DNA of 64,000 nt from Chryseobacterium cucumeris (GCF_016775705.1 NZ_CP068760.1:3906001-3970000), one strand, 5' to 3'. Counted from the stretch's first letter, positions 33,345 to 43,246 are shown. Translations and numbers: made by a program. Notes: generated by a model not told the origin, from the sequence alone.

Positions 33345-34598
33345 TTATTTCTTTACAAATTTTTGCTTTAAAAGCTGTATTTCTTCTTTTGTAATCATAT
33401 AATCTTTCAAAGTAAACGGAGTAGAATTATAAAACTTTCTGAACAACAGAAAAGCAGAAACAAAATAGGACGACGTAGTGGCAACACAAGCGCCTATAAT
33501 TCCCCATTTTGGTATCGCAATGAAAGAAAATACAACGGTAACCACAAGGCCTACAATTGATTTGACATTAAGAATTTTCAGTTCTCTTATTCCCGAAAAG
33601 TAATGCCCAACCATATCACTTACAGCAATAGCAAAAATTCCCGGTGATAAAAGAAGCATTATTTCCTTGGTATCTTTAAATTCTTTCCCGAAAATCAACT
33701 CGTAAACCTGAGAGGGTATGATTATGATTCCCAGCACAAAACCTATCATCAGAAAAAAGGTCAGTTTTAAGGATTCTTTGGTTTTCCCTATAGATTCTTC
33801 ACTGCTTTTACTATTGACTACATCTGAGTATAAAATCACAGCAATACTGCGGGTAATGGTCCATATCGCTTCTGAGAAAGTAACCCCGATGGAAAATATC
33901 CCTACACTCGCTAAACCTTCAAAATGTTCTAAAAAATAAAATGAAAGCCTGTAATTCAAGAACTGAACAAAAGCACTCAGCTGGGTCTTCCACCCATATT
34001 CAAACATATTCCTGCCTACATCTTTACAGAATGATATCTGAGATATATTGCATTTTTTAATGATCTCGAAAAAACTGGTAAGAAAAAGAAGTGCAAGACA
34101 TATAATCTGGGCGAGAAAGTATACGGAAACATCTTTCTTTCCGAACAGATAAACCAATATTCCAATAAATACAATATGTACAAGCTGCTGCAAAACAGTA
34201 TACATATTGAACCTTTTAATATCCTGTGTTCCAATAAACAAGCTGATATTAGTAGACAAAAGTGAAGAAAAAACGGAAATTCCGATAAGGTACAGGAGAT
34301 ATTCACCCTGAATAGAAGCAATACTGAATAAAAATGGGATTAAAAGACCCGTCAGGAGAGACCACAGATAGGCATACAATAAAACCTTTTCTATTTTAAA
34401 CCTTGATGCGAAATAAGAAGCACTGCTTCCGGAAAAGATATTGCTGAAAAAACTTACTGCTGCTGCATTGGCCACCACAATAGAAATGGTTCCTTTCCCC
34501 TCACTTCCCCACATATTCGTAGAATAGATCACCAGTCCGAAACTCAGGATCAGAATAAAAAAACGTGAGACAAAGGTTTTAATGATAGTAAGCTGCAT
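33345..34598 (-). CDS. polysaccharide flippase (Wzx/MATE-like)
   Basis: The 417-residue protein has about twelve hydrophobic segments from residue 6 to 395. The early SFGLVIYSTNMWGSEGKGTISIV region is typical of PST/Wzx exporters of lipid-linked oligosaccharides. It probably flips an undecaprenyl-linked sugar unit across the inner membrane. It starts 5 bases after the glycosyltransferase gene and lies 67 bases before asnB, so the three form a polysaccharide block. Confidence 0.88.
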   Translation of the reverse strand: MQLTIIKTFVSRFFILILSFGLVIYSTNMWGSEGKGTISIVVANAAAVSFFSNIFSGSSASYFASRFKIEKVLLYAYLWSLLTGLLIPFLFSIASIQGEYLLYLIGISVFSSLLSTNISLFIGTQDIKRFNMYTVLQQLVHIVFIGILVYLFGKKDVSVYFLAQIICLALLFLTSFFEIIKKCNISQISFCKDVGRNMFEYGWKTQLSAFVQFLNYRLSFYFLEHFEGLASVGIFSIGVTFSEAIWTITRSIAVILYSDVVNSKSSEESIGKTKESLKLTFFLMIGFVLGIIIIPSQVYELIFGKEFKDTKEIMLLLSPGIFAIAVSDMVGHYFSGIRELKILNVKSIVGLVVTVVFSFIAIPKWGIIGACVATTSSYFVSAFLLFRKFYNSTPFTLKDYMITKEEIQLLKQKFVKK

Positions 34599-34603
34599 GA
34601 TGA

Positions 34604-35737
34604 TTATGGATCAATAGATTTTTTTACAAAATCAACGAAGTTATCTTTTATAAGTTCCCAGTTATATTTTTCTTTAAATTCTTTTCGTGCATTGAGAGTA
34701 TGGGATCGATACAGCTCCGGATTCCTGATATAATTGATGATAATATCCGAGATTGCTTCTGCATCATGAGGATCAACAAGACTTCCAAACGAAAGCTCTC
34801 CCATATGCTCCCTGATCCCTTTCAAATCTGAATAAATCACAGGCTTTCCTGCTCCCATAAAATAAAACAGTTTTATCGGCAGCGAATGATTGTTTTCAAA
34901 ATTAATTTCCCGAAGATCAAAACAAAGGTCAGCTTCTGCAAACGCTTCTGTAAACTGTTCAAAACCAGTCGGTTTTATAATATCTATATTTTCAAAAGAA
35001 TAGTTCTTTACTAATGTTCTAAAATACACATCATCACTTTCGTGTATTGCTGCTCCTATGATCAGGATTTTAATATGAAGATCAGGAACTTTTTGACGGA
35101 GAAGGTCTACGGCTTTAAAGAAATTTTCAATTCCTTTATCTTTGGAGATCTGACCCGTGTAACATAATGTGATGCTTCCCGGAGTGAGTTTTTTTATACT
35201 TTCATTAATATAAACAGAAGCCGGATAATAAGGCAGAATCATTTGTTTTTTAAATCCAAAAAAATAGGCCAAAGGGAATTTCTTGGTGGTTTCACCAAAA
35301 ATAAAATGCGTACTTAAAAACCCTGCATACAGCTGAATAAGAGTAAATTTCACCGCCTGAAAAATTTTAGCAGGAAAGCGATAATTTTGAAGCATTGACA
35401 TGGAAGGATACCATTCTGTAACATCATAGATACAGCTTATCCTGTGTTCTTTTACAAACTTCTTTACTGCCACAACAGCCAATGGTTCAGAGCAAATGAT
35501 ACTATCCGGATGAAAAGTATCACAAACTTTACTGAAAGTTTCCATTTTCGTTTTTATACTTTCTTCAAGAACAGCAAAAGATTCTATTTGTATCCCATCG
35601 ATAAAACCTTTATACTCTGCATATAAGCTGCATATTTTTATTTCATACCCATTATCTCTAAGAGCTTTTGCCTGATGATAAAAAATGCGGTCATCATTAT
35701 AGCTGTGGGAAGTCGTTAAAAAAAGTACTTTAGGCAT
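34604..35737 (-). CDS. glycosyltransferase family 4 (GT-B fold)
   Basis: The 377-residue protein has an N-terminal Rossmann half (MPKVLFLTTSHSYNDDRIFYHQAKALRD in two parts, residues 1-28). The C-terminal donor-binding half includes LCYTGQISKDKGIENFFKAV near residue 192 and FYFMGAGKPVIYSDLKGIREHM near 288. It would add a sugar to a lipid-linked glycan at the cytoplasmic membrane face. Donor and acceptor cannot be told from sequence. It is the first gene of the flippase-asnB group. Confidence 0.9.
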   Translation of the reverse strand: MPKVLFLTTSHSYNDDRIFYHQAKALRDNGYEIKICSLYAEYKGFIDGIQIESFAVLEESIKTKMETFSKVCDTFHPDSIICSEPLAVVAVKKFVKEHRISCIYDVTEWYPSMSMLQNYRFPAKIFQAVKFTLIQLYAGFLSTHFIFGETTKKFPLAYFFGFKKQMILPYYPASVYINESIKKLTPGSITLCYTGQISKDKGIENFFKAVDLLRQKVPDLHIKILIIGAAIHESDDVYFRTLVKNYSFENIDIIKPTGFEQFTEAFAEADLCFDLREINFENNHSLPIKLFYFMGAGKPVIYSDLKGIREHMGELSFGSLVDPHDAEAISDIIINYIRNPELYRSHTLNARKEFKEKYNWELIKDNFVDFVKKSIDP

Positions 35738-35774
35738 TAGTCACTGCTCGAATCTATACAAATATACATTAAAA

Positions 35775-35803
35775 CAAAAAAGTGGAAATATATTTTCCAC
35801 TTT
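35775..35803 (-). terminator. terminator after the gene at 35836-36324
   Basis: AAAGTGGAAA and TTTTCCACTTT form a stem with a short TA loop. On the minus strand it is followed by TTTTTTGTTTT. Confidence 0.75.
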
Positions 35804-35835
35804 ATGATTATTCTTTTGTATCAGCTTAACAGGGA

Positions 35836-36324
35836 CTATTTTATAGAAGCCGCCCAGCTCTTCTCCAAAGGAAGAAGGAAATGGCTCAAAAAGTCCAGAT
35901 ACGTATTTTTAGAGAAATCAAAAACCTGGATATCACCTGAAAGCTCTCCGTTTCTAAGCTTTGTTTTGAAATCCATTAATTTTAAAGTTTTCACTTCACC
36001 ATTCTCTACAAAACTTGCTTTCATCCTGTCGAAAAGGCCTAGCTGATATTCTTCGTCAATTTCTCTCATTACCTTCCCTAATGCATCAATGCTGCATCCT
36101 GAAGCCATTTCCTTTTCTTCGTCCACACATACGATGATAAACTGGTTCTTTTCAATTTTAAAAGAAGAAGAAAGAGGTTTTCCATGAGCGGCCCATGTTG
36201 CAAGGAAATCAAATAGTTTCTCGGTAATGGCTTTTGCTTCTTTTGTTTCGAAAGGTCTTGAAGCCGGATATATAATGACTCTGTAGTCGTTGGTTTCTAC
36301 AATATTAGATTCTTCGATTTTCAT
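35836..36324 (-). CDS. conserved hypothetical protein
   Basis: The 162-residue soluble protein has no signal peptide or membrane helix. It begins with a YRVIIYPASRPFE strand near residue 14, contains QFIIVCVDEEKEMASGCSID near 62-81, and ends in aromatic helices. Homologues in Flavobacteriia are sometimes labelled ABC transporter ATPase, but no Walker A or B motif is visible, so I do not adopt that label. The gene stands alone with its own terminator. Confidence 0.75.
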   Translation of the reverse strand: MKIEESNIVETNDYRVIIYPASRPFETKEAKAITEKLFDFLATWAAHGKPLSSSFKIEKNQFIIVCVDEEKEMASGCSIDALGKVMREIDEEYQLGLFDRMKASFVENGEVKTLKLMDFKTKLRNGELSGDIQVFDFSKNTYLDFLSHFLLPLEKSWAASIK

Positions 36325-36410
36325 AATGTAAATATTTATTTTTCAAGATATTAAACAATCAATCTTTATTTTACTTTCCATTGAATGCTCCTATCATTGT
36401 AAAGACAAAA

Positions 36411-37547
36411 TTACGCAATTTTCCCGAGTTTAAGATCATTGTATTTTTTACTCAGTACATAGAGCATCATAATGAAAACCGGAAAGATAAAAGGAAAGAA
36501 GAATCTTAAAGCTGCCGACTGCGGAAAGAAAAAGAATTTTATATAAACATTCACCAGGAAAAGAACCGAAATTATTCTCACCCATGCATCTTTAGAGCGC
36601 CAGAAGATCACTCCGATCATAATAGCCAGTGATAAAGTGACTTTTTTAAAATAAATGATTTTGATGTAAATAATACTCAGATAGTCCATTAAGCTCACGT
36701 CTATCGGGTGTGTAGAAATAATAGGCCTTCTATCGATAAAGGTATCATAAAAAAGATCTTTCCATCCGGGATAATGATAAAACTTAATGATGGCGAGATA
36801 CATGGCAAGAAGTACGATTCCCTGTGCAATAAAAGAAATATCAATTTTCTTTTCCCGGAAATAATGGAAAAAGAAAACAGTGATAATATAAGTCAGGGTA
36901 AATGTAATATAATCTGGCCGAATAAAAGTAATACCGAATAAAAGTACAAACATTGCCCATTGGTTCCATTTTTTGAGTAACCCGATCATAAAGATCAGCA
37001 TAAACTGAAAAATAAACATATCCGGTGTAGAAACCCTCGACATGTAAGTCATTGGTGGCAAAAGCATGGCGGCAATCGTTAATAGTACCGCAAGCCAGTA
37101 TTTCTTTGGAAACAGGAGTTTCAGAATATAAAATAATAATATTCCTGAAAAAAAATAAGAAATAAGACTGGTAAATAATACGGCCATTGGCGATGATAAT
37201 CCAAGCTTATAAAAAAGAGTTATCACAAGAATATACCCTACTTTGATCTGAAAATAGGGTAATTGTTCTGTAAAAGATTGGGTATTTTTTACGAAATACT
37301 GCCTGGGAATGTCCCATTGATTTATTCCGATAATGTCTGTATAATGTTCTGCTGGAGCCTCTTTCTTGATTTCCTCATAGGTCAGGATTCGGACTTTATC
37401 AGGAGAATCCGGGAACTCGGAAGTATACATACATCCCATATAGCCCGGCATATCCCAGTCATATACTCTGTTCTGATAATTCCAGAATGTAAGAAGAGCA
37501 AGTACCGAAATGATAAACAAAAAGGAGAGTTTCCATTCCCGCTTCAT
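36411..37547 (-). CDS. polytopic membrane protein, possibly a GT-C-type transferase
   Basis: The 378-residue protein has about ten membrane helices. After the first helix comes a periplasmic loop starting YDWDMPGYMGCMY near residue 28, with two Asp residues shortly after the helix as in GT-C glycosyltransferases. TFIRPDY near residue 208 also recalls that superfamily. The assignment is tentative. Two polysaccharide genes lie 1-3 kb downstream on the same strand, which supports a role in surface glycan assembly. Confidence 0.65.
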   Translation of the reverse strand: MKREWKLSFLFIISVLALLTFWNYQNRVYDWDMPGYMGCMYTSEFPDSPDKVRILTYEEIKKEAPAEHYTDIIGINQWDIPRQYFVKNTQSFTEQLPYFQIKVGYILVITLFYKLGLSSPMAVLFTSLISYFFSGILLFYILKLLFPKKYWLAVLLTIAAMLLPPMTYMSRVSTPDMFIFQFMLIFMIGLLKKWNQWAMFVLLFGITFIRPDYITFTLTYIITVFFFHYFREKKIDISFIAQGIVLLAMYLAIIKFYHYPGWKDLFYDTFIDRRPIISTHPIDVSLMDYLSIIYIKIIYFKKVTLSLAIMIGVIFWRSKDAWVRIISVLFLVNVYIKFFFFPQSAALRFFFPFIFPVFIMMLYVLSKKYNDLKLGKIA

Positions 37548-37567
37548 ACGCCTGTATAAGATTACAA

Positions 37568-38353
37568 TTATAAGTCTTCTGCTTCAGCAAGAAGTTCTAC
37601 GATATCTTTTACGGCTACCTCAGTATTTTTATTAAAATGTTTTACTCCATCCGTCATCATGGTGTTACAGAAAGGGCATCCTGTAGCAATTACCTTAGGC
37701 TCAAAAGATAATGCTTCTTCTGTTCTTTCAATATTGATGTCTTTATTTCCTTTTTCAGGTTCTTTAAACATCTGTGCGCCTCCTGCTCCACAACAAAGAC
37801 CATTGGTTTTGCAACGCTTCATTTCTACAAGTTCAGCATCCAGCTTTTCAAGAAGCATTCTTGGCGCTTCATATTCGTCATTGGCACGTCCTAAATAACA
37901 TGGATCATGGAAAGTAATTTTTTTCCCTCTGAATGCACCTCCTTCAATTTTCAGTCTTCCTTCCTCCATTAAAGTTTTAAGGAACTGAGTATGGTGAACT
38001 ACTTCAAAGTGCCCTCCCAGGCTAGGATATTCATTCTTCAGGGTATTGAAACAGTGTGGGCAAGCCGTTACGATTTTCTTTACTTCGTAAGCATTCAACA
38101 CTTCGATATTGGTAAGCGCCATCATCTGGAAAACGAATTCGTTTCCGGCTCTTTTTGCAGGATCTCCGGTACAGCTTTCTTCCTGACCGAGAACAGCAAA
38201 TTCAACGCCTATTTTGTTTAATATCTTACAGAATGCTTTTGTAATTTTTTTGGCACGGTCATCAAAACTTCCCGCACATCCAACCCAAAATAAAACTTCA
38301 GGGGCTTTTCCTTCGGCAGCATATTCTGCCATTGTTTTTATATTGAAATCCAT
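37568..38353 (-). CDS. CCG-domain (Fe-S) protein, HdrB/LutA-like
   Basis: The 261-residue protein has two cysteine-rich CCG domains: FWVGCAGSFDDR near residue 22 with TACPHCFNTL near 97, and GLCCGAGGAQMF near 186 with ATGCPFCNTM near 224. CCG domains bind unusual iron-sulfur clusters in heterodisulfide reductase and lactate or glycolate oxidase subunits. The partner with ferredoxin domains is encoded 79 bases upstream. The pair probably transfers electrons between the quinone pool and a soluble dehydrogenase. The exact substrate is unknown. Confidence 0.9.
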   Translation of the reverse strand: MDFNIKTMAEYAAEGKAPEVLFWVGCAGSFDDRAKKITKAFCKILNKIGVEFAVLGQEESCTGDPAKRAGNEFVFQMMALTNIEVLNAYEVKKIVTACPHCFNTLKNEYPSLGGHFEVVHHTQFLKTLMEEGRLKIEGGAFRGKKITFHDPCYLGRANDEYEAPRMLLEKLDAELVEMKRCKTNGLCCGAGGAQMFKEPEKGNKDINIERTEEALSFEPKVIATGCPFCNTMMTDGVKHFNKNTEVAVKDIVELLAEAEDL

Positions 38354-38432
38354 TCTAAATCAAATTTATCAATATACCAATGTAACAGTTTACCAATGAT
38401 TGTTACATCGTTACATTATTTACATTGTTACA

Positions 38433-39770
38433 TTAATTTTCGTTTGCCCAGTTCAGACGGTCTGCCTGATTGTACTGCCATGGAGCAGCGTTGTTTTCCA
38501 CGTTTGTCATCATCAAATTCAGTTCCTGTGGAGCAGCAGACTGTTCCATCACCAGGAATCTTCTCATTTCAAAAATAATGGAAAGCGGGTCAAGCAATAC
38601 CGGACAGGCTTCTGTACATGCATTACAAGTGGTACAGGCCCAAAGTTCTTCTTTTGTAATATAATCGTTCAACAACTTTTTACCGTCATCTACGAATTTT
38701 CCGTTTTTATCGATGTTTCTTCCTACTTCTTCCAATCGGTCTCTGGTCTTCATCAGAATCAATCTCGGAGAAAGTTTTTTACCGGTAATATTAGCAGGGC
38801 AAACAGAAGTACAACGTCCGCATTCTGTACAGGAATAAGCATTCAGCAATTGTACCTGGTTCAGATCAAAAATATCTTCTGCCCCAAATTTGGAAGGTAC
38901 ATCAGCTTCAGCTCCTTCAGCTGGTGCTGCGTAAGGATCTGCATTAGGATCCATCATTAATTTGATCTCCTTTGTTACAGATTCAAGGTTGTTGAATTTT
39001 CCTTTTTTCTCAAGATTGGCATACCATGTACTTGGAAATGCAAGAATAATATGTAAATGCTTTGAATAATAAAGATAATTCATGAAGAAAAGAATCCCTA
39101 CAAAGTGGAACCACCAGGCAGCTTTCTCTGTGAACATCAAAAATCCGTTATCAAAATTGAAGACTTCCAAAAACGGAACCAATGTCATTTCACTGATCGG
39201 GAAACTTCCATGTACTGGTAAAACTCCTCTTGACTGCAAAATAAAATCTGAGGCATTCATTTTAAAGAAAGCCATCATCAGGGCAAATTCGATGATAAGA
39301 ATCCAGTTGGCATCTTCTTTCGGCCATCCGAAAAGCTCCTTCATTGTTAATCTTTTAACCCCGTAAAAGTTTCTTCTGATGAAAAATATAACTACACCTA
39401 TTACAACCAGAAGTGCAAGCACTTCTAATGTAGCTGTAAAGAAGCTGTAGAATCCGTGTCCCAAAACCGAGGCCAGAAAACGGTGGGTACCAAACAGTCC
39501 ATCAACAATTATTTCAATGAGTTCAATATTAATGATGATAAAACCAACATAGACAAAAATGTGTAAAATTCCTGCGATAGGACGTTTTACCATCTTACTC
39601 TGTCCCATGGCCACATTAGCCATGATACTCCAGCGTTCAGATTTTCTGTCACTTCTATTGATTTCACGACCTAGCCTGATATTTCTGTAGATCTTCTGCA
39701 GGCTTTTGGCAAACAGCCCGAACCCGGCTACTAATAAAATCAGGAAAATAATGTTATCGATGTACTGCAT
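38433..39770 (-). CDS. membrane Fe-S oxidoreductase, HdrC/E-like with two 4Fe-4S motifs
   Basis: The 445-residue protein has about five membrane helices in its first 260 residues, resembling the nitrate reductase gamma or HdrE type. A cytoplasmic ferredoxin domain follows with CTECGRCTSVCP near residue 316 and CTTCNACTEACP near 387. It would connect quinones to the CCG-domain partner downstream. It is 8 bases after mlaD. In Bacteroidota such pairs are thought to act with acyl-CoA dehydrogenases and electron-transfer flavoprotein; that is inference here. Confidence 0.88.
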   Translation of the reverse strand: MQYIDNIIFLILLVAGFGLFAKSLQKIYRNIRLGREINRSDRKSERWSIMANVAMGQSKMVKRPIAGILHIFVYVGFIIINIELIEIIVDGLFGTHRFLASVLGHGFYSFFTATLEVLALLVVIGVVIFFIRRNFYGVKRLTMKELFGWPKEDANWILIIEFALMMAFFKMNASDFILQSRGVLPVHGSFPISEMTLVPFLEVFNFDNGFLMFTEKAAWWFHFVGILFFMNYLYYSKHLHIILAFPSTWYANLEKKGKFNNLESVTKEIKLMMDPNADPYAAPAEGAEADVPSKFGAEDIFDLNQVQLLNAYSCTECGRCTSVCPANITGKKLSPRLILMKTRDRLEEVGRNIDKNGKFVDDGKKLLNDYITKEELWACTTCNACTEACPVLLDPLSIIFEMRRFLVMEQSAAPQELNLMMTNVENNAAPWQYNQADRLNWANEN

Positions 39771-39778
39771 AAGGCGTA

Positions 39779-40729
39779 TTAGTCTTTGTTATTTTTACCG
39801 AAAACCGAGAAGTTGATATATCTCTTCGGGTTCGCTTTCATATCTTCGATTAATGTATTCAGATTGGAAGAAGCTGAATTCAGGTTGTTGTACAGTTGAT
39901 CGTCCTTCATCAGTTTACCTAAACTTCCTTCTCCTTTATCAATTCCTCCAATCACCTGATTCAATTTTCCTACTGTAGCATCTAAACTTGCAATGGTAGC
40001 ATTCAACTGTTTAGTGTCAATACTTTCTGCAAGATGTCCGTATTTATCCAATGTAACTTTTCCGCTTTGCATAGTAAGGCTTGCATCATCCAGCACCTTT
40101 TGCAGTTTTGGATCATTGTGTCCTACAAGCGTATTTACACTTCCTGCTGTGGATTGTAATGCTCCTACTGTTTTATTAAGGTTGGCTAGTAAAGCTTTTA
40201 TTTCAGCTCTGTTCTGAGCATCAAAAACCTGATTGGCATTCGCCATTAAAGAGTCTACTCTATGTAAAACCACCTGTAGCTGATCTTTTACCGGACCTAC
40301 CTGCGAAGAAAGACTTCCCAGCGTTCCCAGCTTGAAAGCACCTTTTAAAGTGTCACCGTCTTTTGCAGTCGCCCCACCATACATAAGGTTTACTCTCATT
40401 TCTTTACCAGACATTAATCCCGGCTCAAAGATCTCCAATGATGAGTTTTTTGAAAATTCGAATTTATTGTCGACGGTAACTTTTACGACAAAATTAATTT
40501 TTCCATCTTTTGAGGTGATAGGAATAATCTTATCTACCTGCCCTACTTTCAGACCATTAATAGAAACTGCCGCAGACTGCGCCAGACCTTCTACATTGTC
40601 ATATTTTGCGTAAAATATATTGTCGGTAGTAAAAAGGCTTTTCCCTTTCATAAACTGAAACAACACCACAAAGCCTACGATAGCTAGAAGTGCAATCACA
40701 CCAGCTTTTAATTCTTTACTGAACTTCAC
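39779..40729 (-). CDS. mlaD: MlaD/MCE-domain lipid transport protein
   Basis: MlaD binds phospholipid in the periplasm as part of the Mla system that keeps the outer membrane asymmetric. The 316-residue protein has an N-terminal membrane anchor (about residues 8-28), an MCE domain (about 36-120, with YDNVEGLAQSAAVSINGLKVGQVD in two parts) and a long helical tail with amphipathic heptads (about 150-290). It is longer than the 183-residue E. coli MlaD, closer to PqiB/YebT-style tails. The matching permease and ATPase genes lie 17 kb away, at 57-59 kb. Confidence 0.88.
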   Translation of the reverse strand: MKFSKELKAGVIALLAIVGFVVLFQFMKGKSLFTTDNIFYAKYDNVEGLAQSAAVSINGLKVGQVDKIIPITSKDGKINFVVKVTVDNKFEFSKNSSLEIFEPGLMSGKEMRVNLMYGGATAKDGDTLKGAFKLGTLGSLSSQVGPVKDQLQVVLHRVDSLMANANQVFDAQNRAEIKALLANLNKTVGALQSTAGSVNTLVGHNDPKLQKVLDDASLTMQSGKVTLDKYGHLAESIDTKQLNATIASLDATVGKLNQVIGGIDKGEGSLGKLMKDDQLYNNLNSASSNLNTLIEDMKANPKRYINFSVFGKNNKD

Positions 40730-40805
40730 TTGCTAATTTTTTTCTAATAAGCAAATATAATACATTTTAAATAAATCTTTTCCTTTATTATTCTGCCATA
40801 AATAC

Positions 40806-40837
40806 AAAAAAAGCGACAAAAAATTTTGCCGCTTTTT
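40806..40837 (-). terminator. terminator after the PpiD-like gene
   Basis: AAAAAGCG at 40808-40815 pairs with CGCTTTTT at 40830-40837, extended by CAAA/TTTG. On the minus strand it is followed by T-rich sequence 20 bases past the stop codon. Confidence 0.8.
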
Positions 40838-40857
40838 ATATCATTGAAATGAATTTC

Positions 40858-43011
40858 TTATTGTTGCTGATTCCCCAGCTTGTTCCAGATCTCGATTCTG
40901 TAATCTTCAATATCTGCATTATCCTGAAGACTCTTCATCCAGGCCTGTCCGAACATTCCAGCACTTCTCTGAGTAAGAGATTCTGTAAATTGTTTTAGAT
41001 CTCCAGGCTGCTTGTTTACAGTTTCTGATTTTTTGATCAGAACATAAACTCCTGTTCCCCCTTCAACCGGGTTGGAAAGTTTACCTTTTGCAACACCGAA
41101 CGCTGCACCGGCAACTTTAGGTTCCATAGCACCAGCTACAGAAGGGTTCAACAGATTCACCTGAGCTGATTGTTTTGGAGCTGCAAATAATTTAGCAATC
41201 TGATCTAAGCTTGAAGCTTTTGCTGCTGCAATTTTATCGGAAATTTGTTTTGCTGCCAATTTATTTTTAACGATAACTTCAATCTGATCTCTTACAGATT
41301 CAGGATCAGCAAGACCTGCCTCCTGTTTTCCGTTCAGATACACTACAATTTTATCACCTGTTCCATCTACTGTAAATAATTCAGTATCTCCTTTTGATCT
41401 TTTCTTATCGAAAGCCCATGTAAGGATATCTGCATCTTTTTCAGTACCTAAGCCCTGAAGCTGACCTTCAAATCTTTTTGCCGCTTTTGGATTAGAGAAC
41501 TGGTAGTTCCCTTTTTTAGCAATGTTCACAAAATCGTTGAAAGATTTCCCCTGAACCTGCTGAATGAATTTTCTTGAGTTTTTGTCTGTTTCAGCCTCAG
41601 TAGCATCTGATGGTTTGATTGCTTTCACAAGGTTAGCAACTTTATACCCCATTGATCCTGATTTTTTATCTTCAATATTGATGATATGGTAACCGAATTG
41701 TGTTTCTACCACCCCTGTAGCTCCTTTAGGATTGTTTGCAAGATAAGTAAGGAATTCAGGAACAAAAGGCGTCTCTGGCGTTGTCCATCCAAGGCTACCT
41801 CCCTGAGCTGCAGAATTCGGATCACTTGAAAGTTTAAGGAATTCTGTAAATTTAGCTGGAGTAGCTTTTACAATAGCTCCGATAGAGTCTGCCAATTTCT
41901 TAGCCTGCTCTTTGGTTCTTGTTACCCCTTCACCTGCAGGGCTTCCTTTGAATGCAATAAGGATATGTCTTGATAAAGTAGAATCTGAAGGTCTTTTACC
42001 TACCAATTTAGAGACTACATATACATCTTGTTCTTTATAAGGACCAAAAGTCTGACCTACAGCTGCTGTTGTGATCTGATCTTTGATTGTTGGAGGCAAT
42101 TGTGCAGGATTCAGATACTGAGGATTGAATGGTGCATCAGAATTTGCTGCTACAAACATAGAATCGTTTTTAGTATTCTGGAAGTTTTCAGTTCCTCCAC
42201 TAGCATCCGTACCTCCTGAATATAATTTTGTAATTTCTTTCAGAGCTGCTGCATCATCTGCCGCACTAGGTTTAGATGGGAAAAATACAATACCGATATT
42301 TCTGCTTGGCTCAGCTTTGAACATTACAGGGTGCTTCTTGATGTAATCAGCAAGATCCTGTGTGGTTACATTGATCTTTGTTTTTTGAAGATAAGCTGCG
42401 TAATCTACCTTTACAAAGTCGATATCTGCAAGCTGATCTCTCTGCTTCATCAATTCTTCAGCTTCTTTCTTACCTGTAGTAATCCCTGCTGAAATATTGG
42501 TAAACACCTGTCTCGCCATTAGTCTATACTCAATTGTCTTTCTTGTTTTCAACCATTGAGTATATCCCTGAGGATTGGTGTTTTGTAATGTTTCAATTTC
42601 TTTTTTAAGCTCTTGAGTTTTAAAGTTACCTTTCTCATCAAAGAACTGTTGATTCTGAGCAAACATCTGATCGTACTGGATTTGATTCCAGAAATAATCA
42701 TCAGTCATTTCAAAGCCCAGTTTCTCAAACTGCTGTTTGATAAGTTTAGATTGTACAAGTAACTGCCAAGCCTGCTCTTCAAGACCGTTTTTCGGACGAC
42801 CTTGCTGTTCAGCCTGCTGCTGCAGCACGAAAAGCTGATCATTGAACTCTTCGCGGGTGATTTTCTCACCGTTTACTTTTCCTAAAACATCAGGATTCTT
42901 ACCAAAAACCTTGTCGATACTATCGGGGTTCACCAGGAACGCCAAAAGCGCTAAGGCTATTACTCCCATTAAAAGCCAAGGCTTACTCCTAATCTGTCCT
43001 AAAATTGCCAT
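40858..43011 (-). CDS. ppiD: PpiD/SurA-type periplasmic peptidyl-prolyl isomerase
   Basis: The protein helps fold secreted proteins. The 717 residues begin with one membrane anchor (about 13-28), then a SurA_N-type chaperone region (about 40-260) with VNGEKITREEFNDQL. A parvulin domain (about 345-455) shows LSRHILIAFKG, AAQGGSLGW and FGYHIINI. A second, more diverged region follows to the C-terminus, ending ADIEDYRIEIWNKLGNQQQ. The length and single anchor match E. coli PpiD (about 620) with an extension. It is divergent from lon, the main cytoplasmic protease. Confidence 0.92.
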   Translation of the reverse strand: MAILGQIRSKPWLLMGVIALALLAFLVNPDSIDKVFGKNPDVLGKVNGEKITREEFNDQLFVLQQQAEQQGRPKNGLEEQAWQLLVQSKLIKQQFEKLGFEMTDDYFWNQIQYDQMFAQNQQFFDEKGNFKTQELKKEIETLQNTNPQGYTQWLKTRKTIEYRLMARQVFTNISAGITTGKKEAEELMKQRDQLADIDFVKVDYAAYLQKTKINVTTQDLADYIKKHPVMFKAEPSRNIGIVFFPSKPSAADDAAALKEITKLYSGGTDASGGTENFQNTKNDSMFVAANSDAPFNPQYLNPAQLPPTIKDQITTAAVGQTFGPYKEQDVYVVSKLVGKRPSDSTLSRHILIAFKGSPAGEGVTRTKEQAKKLADSIGAIVKATPAKFTEFLKLSSDPNSAAQGGSLGWTTPETPFVPEFLTYLANNPKGATGVVETQFGYHIINIEDKKSGSMGYKVANLVKAIKPSDATEAETDKNSRKFIQQVQGKSFNDFVNIAKKGNYQFSNPKAAKRFEGQLQGLGTEKDADILTWAFDKKRSKGDTELFTVDGTGDKIVVYLNGKQEAGLADPESVRDQIEVIVKNKLAAKQISDKIAAAKASSLDQIAKLFAAPKQSAQVNLLNPSVAGAMEPKVAGAAFGVAKGKLSNPVEGGTGVYVLIKKSETVNKQPGDLKQFTESLTQRSAGMFGQAWMKSLQDNADIEDYRIEIWNKLGNQQQ

Positions 43012-43246
43012 TTTATAAATTATAGTTTTTTATCAGTTTGCGAAAATACACATTTTTAAGAAATTACAGAAACAGAACTGCTTTATTTTGATTTTTAATG
43101 CAAAGATTATCTAAAAAAGGAAATTTTGACCGTATTTTTAAGTAAAAAACAAATGGCATAAGTATTGTGCATTTTTAGAATATTATAATATGCCACACGT
43201 TTTCAGAGTATATTATAAAAAATTCCTTTAACGATAAAAAACGAAA

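Noticed and set aside
35836..36324. ABC transporter ATPase label
   Set aside because: Neither Walker motif nor ABC signature is visible, so the common database name is not adopted.
38400..38960. Plus-strand ORF of 186 codons
   Set aside because: It lies antisense to the well-supported Fe-S oxidoreductase gene and has a low-complexity, Cys/His/Phe-rich translation typical of a shadow frame.
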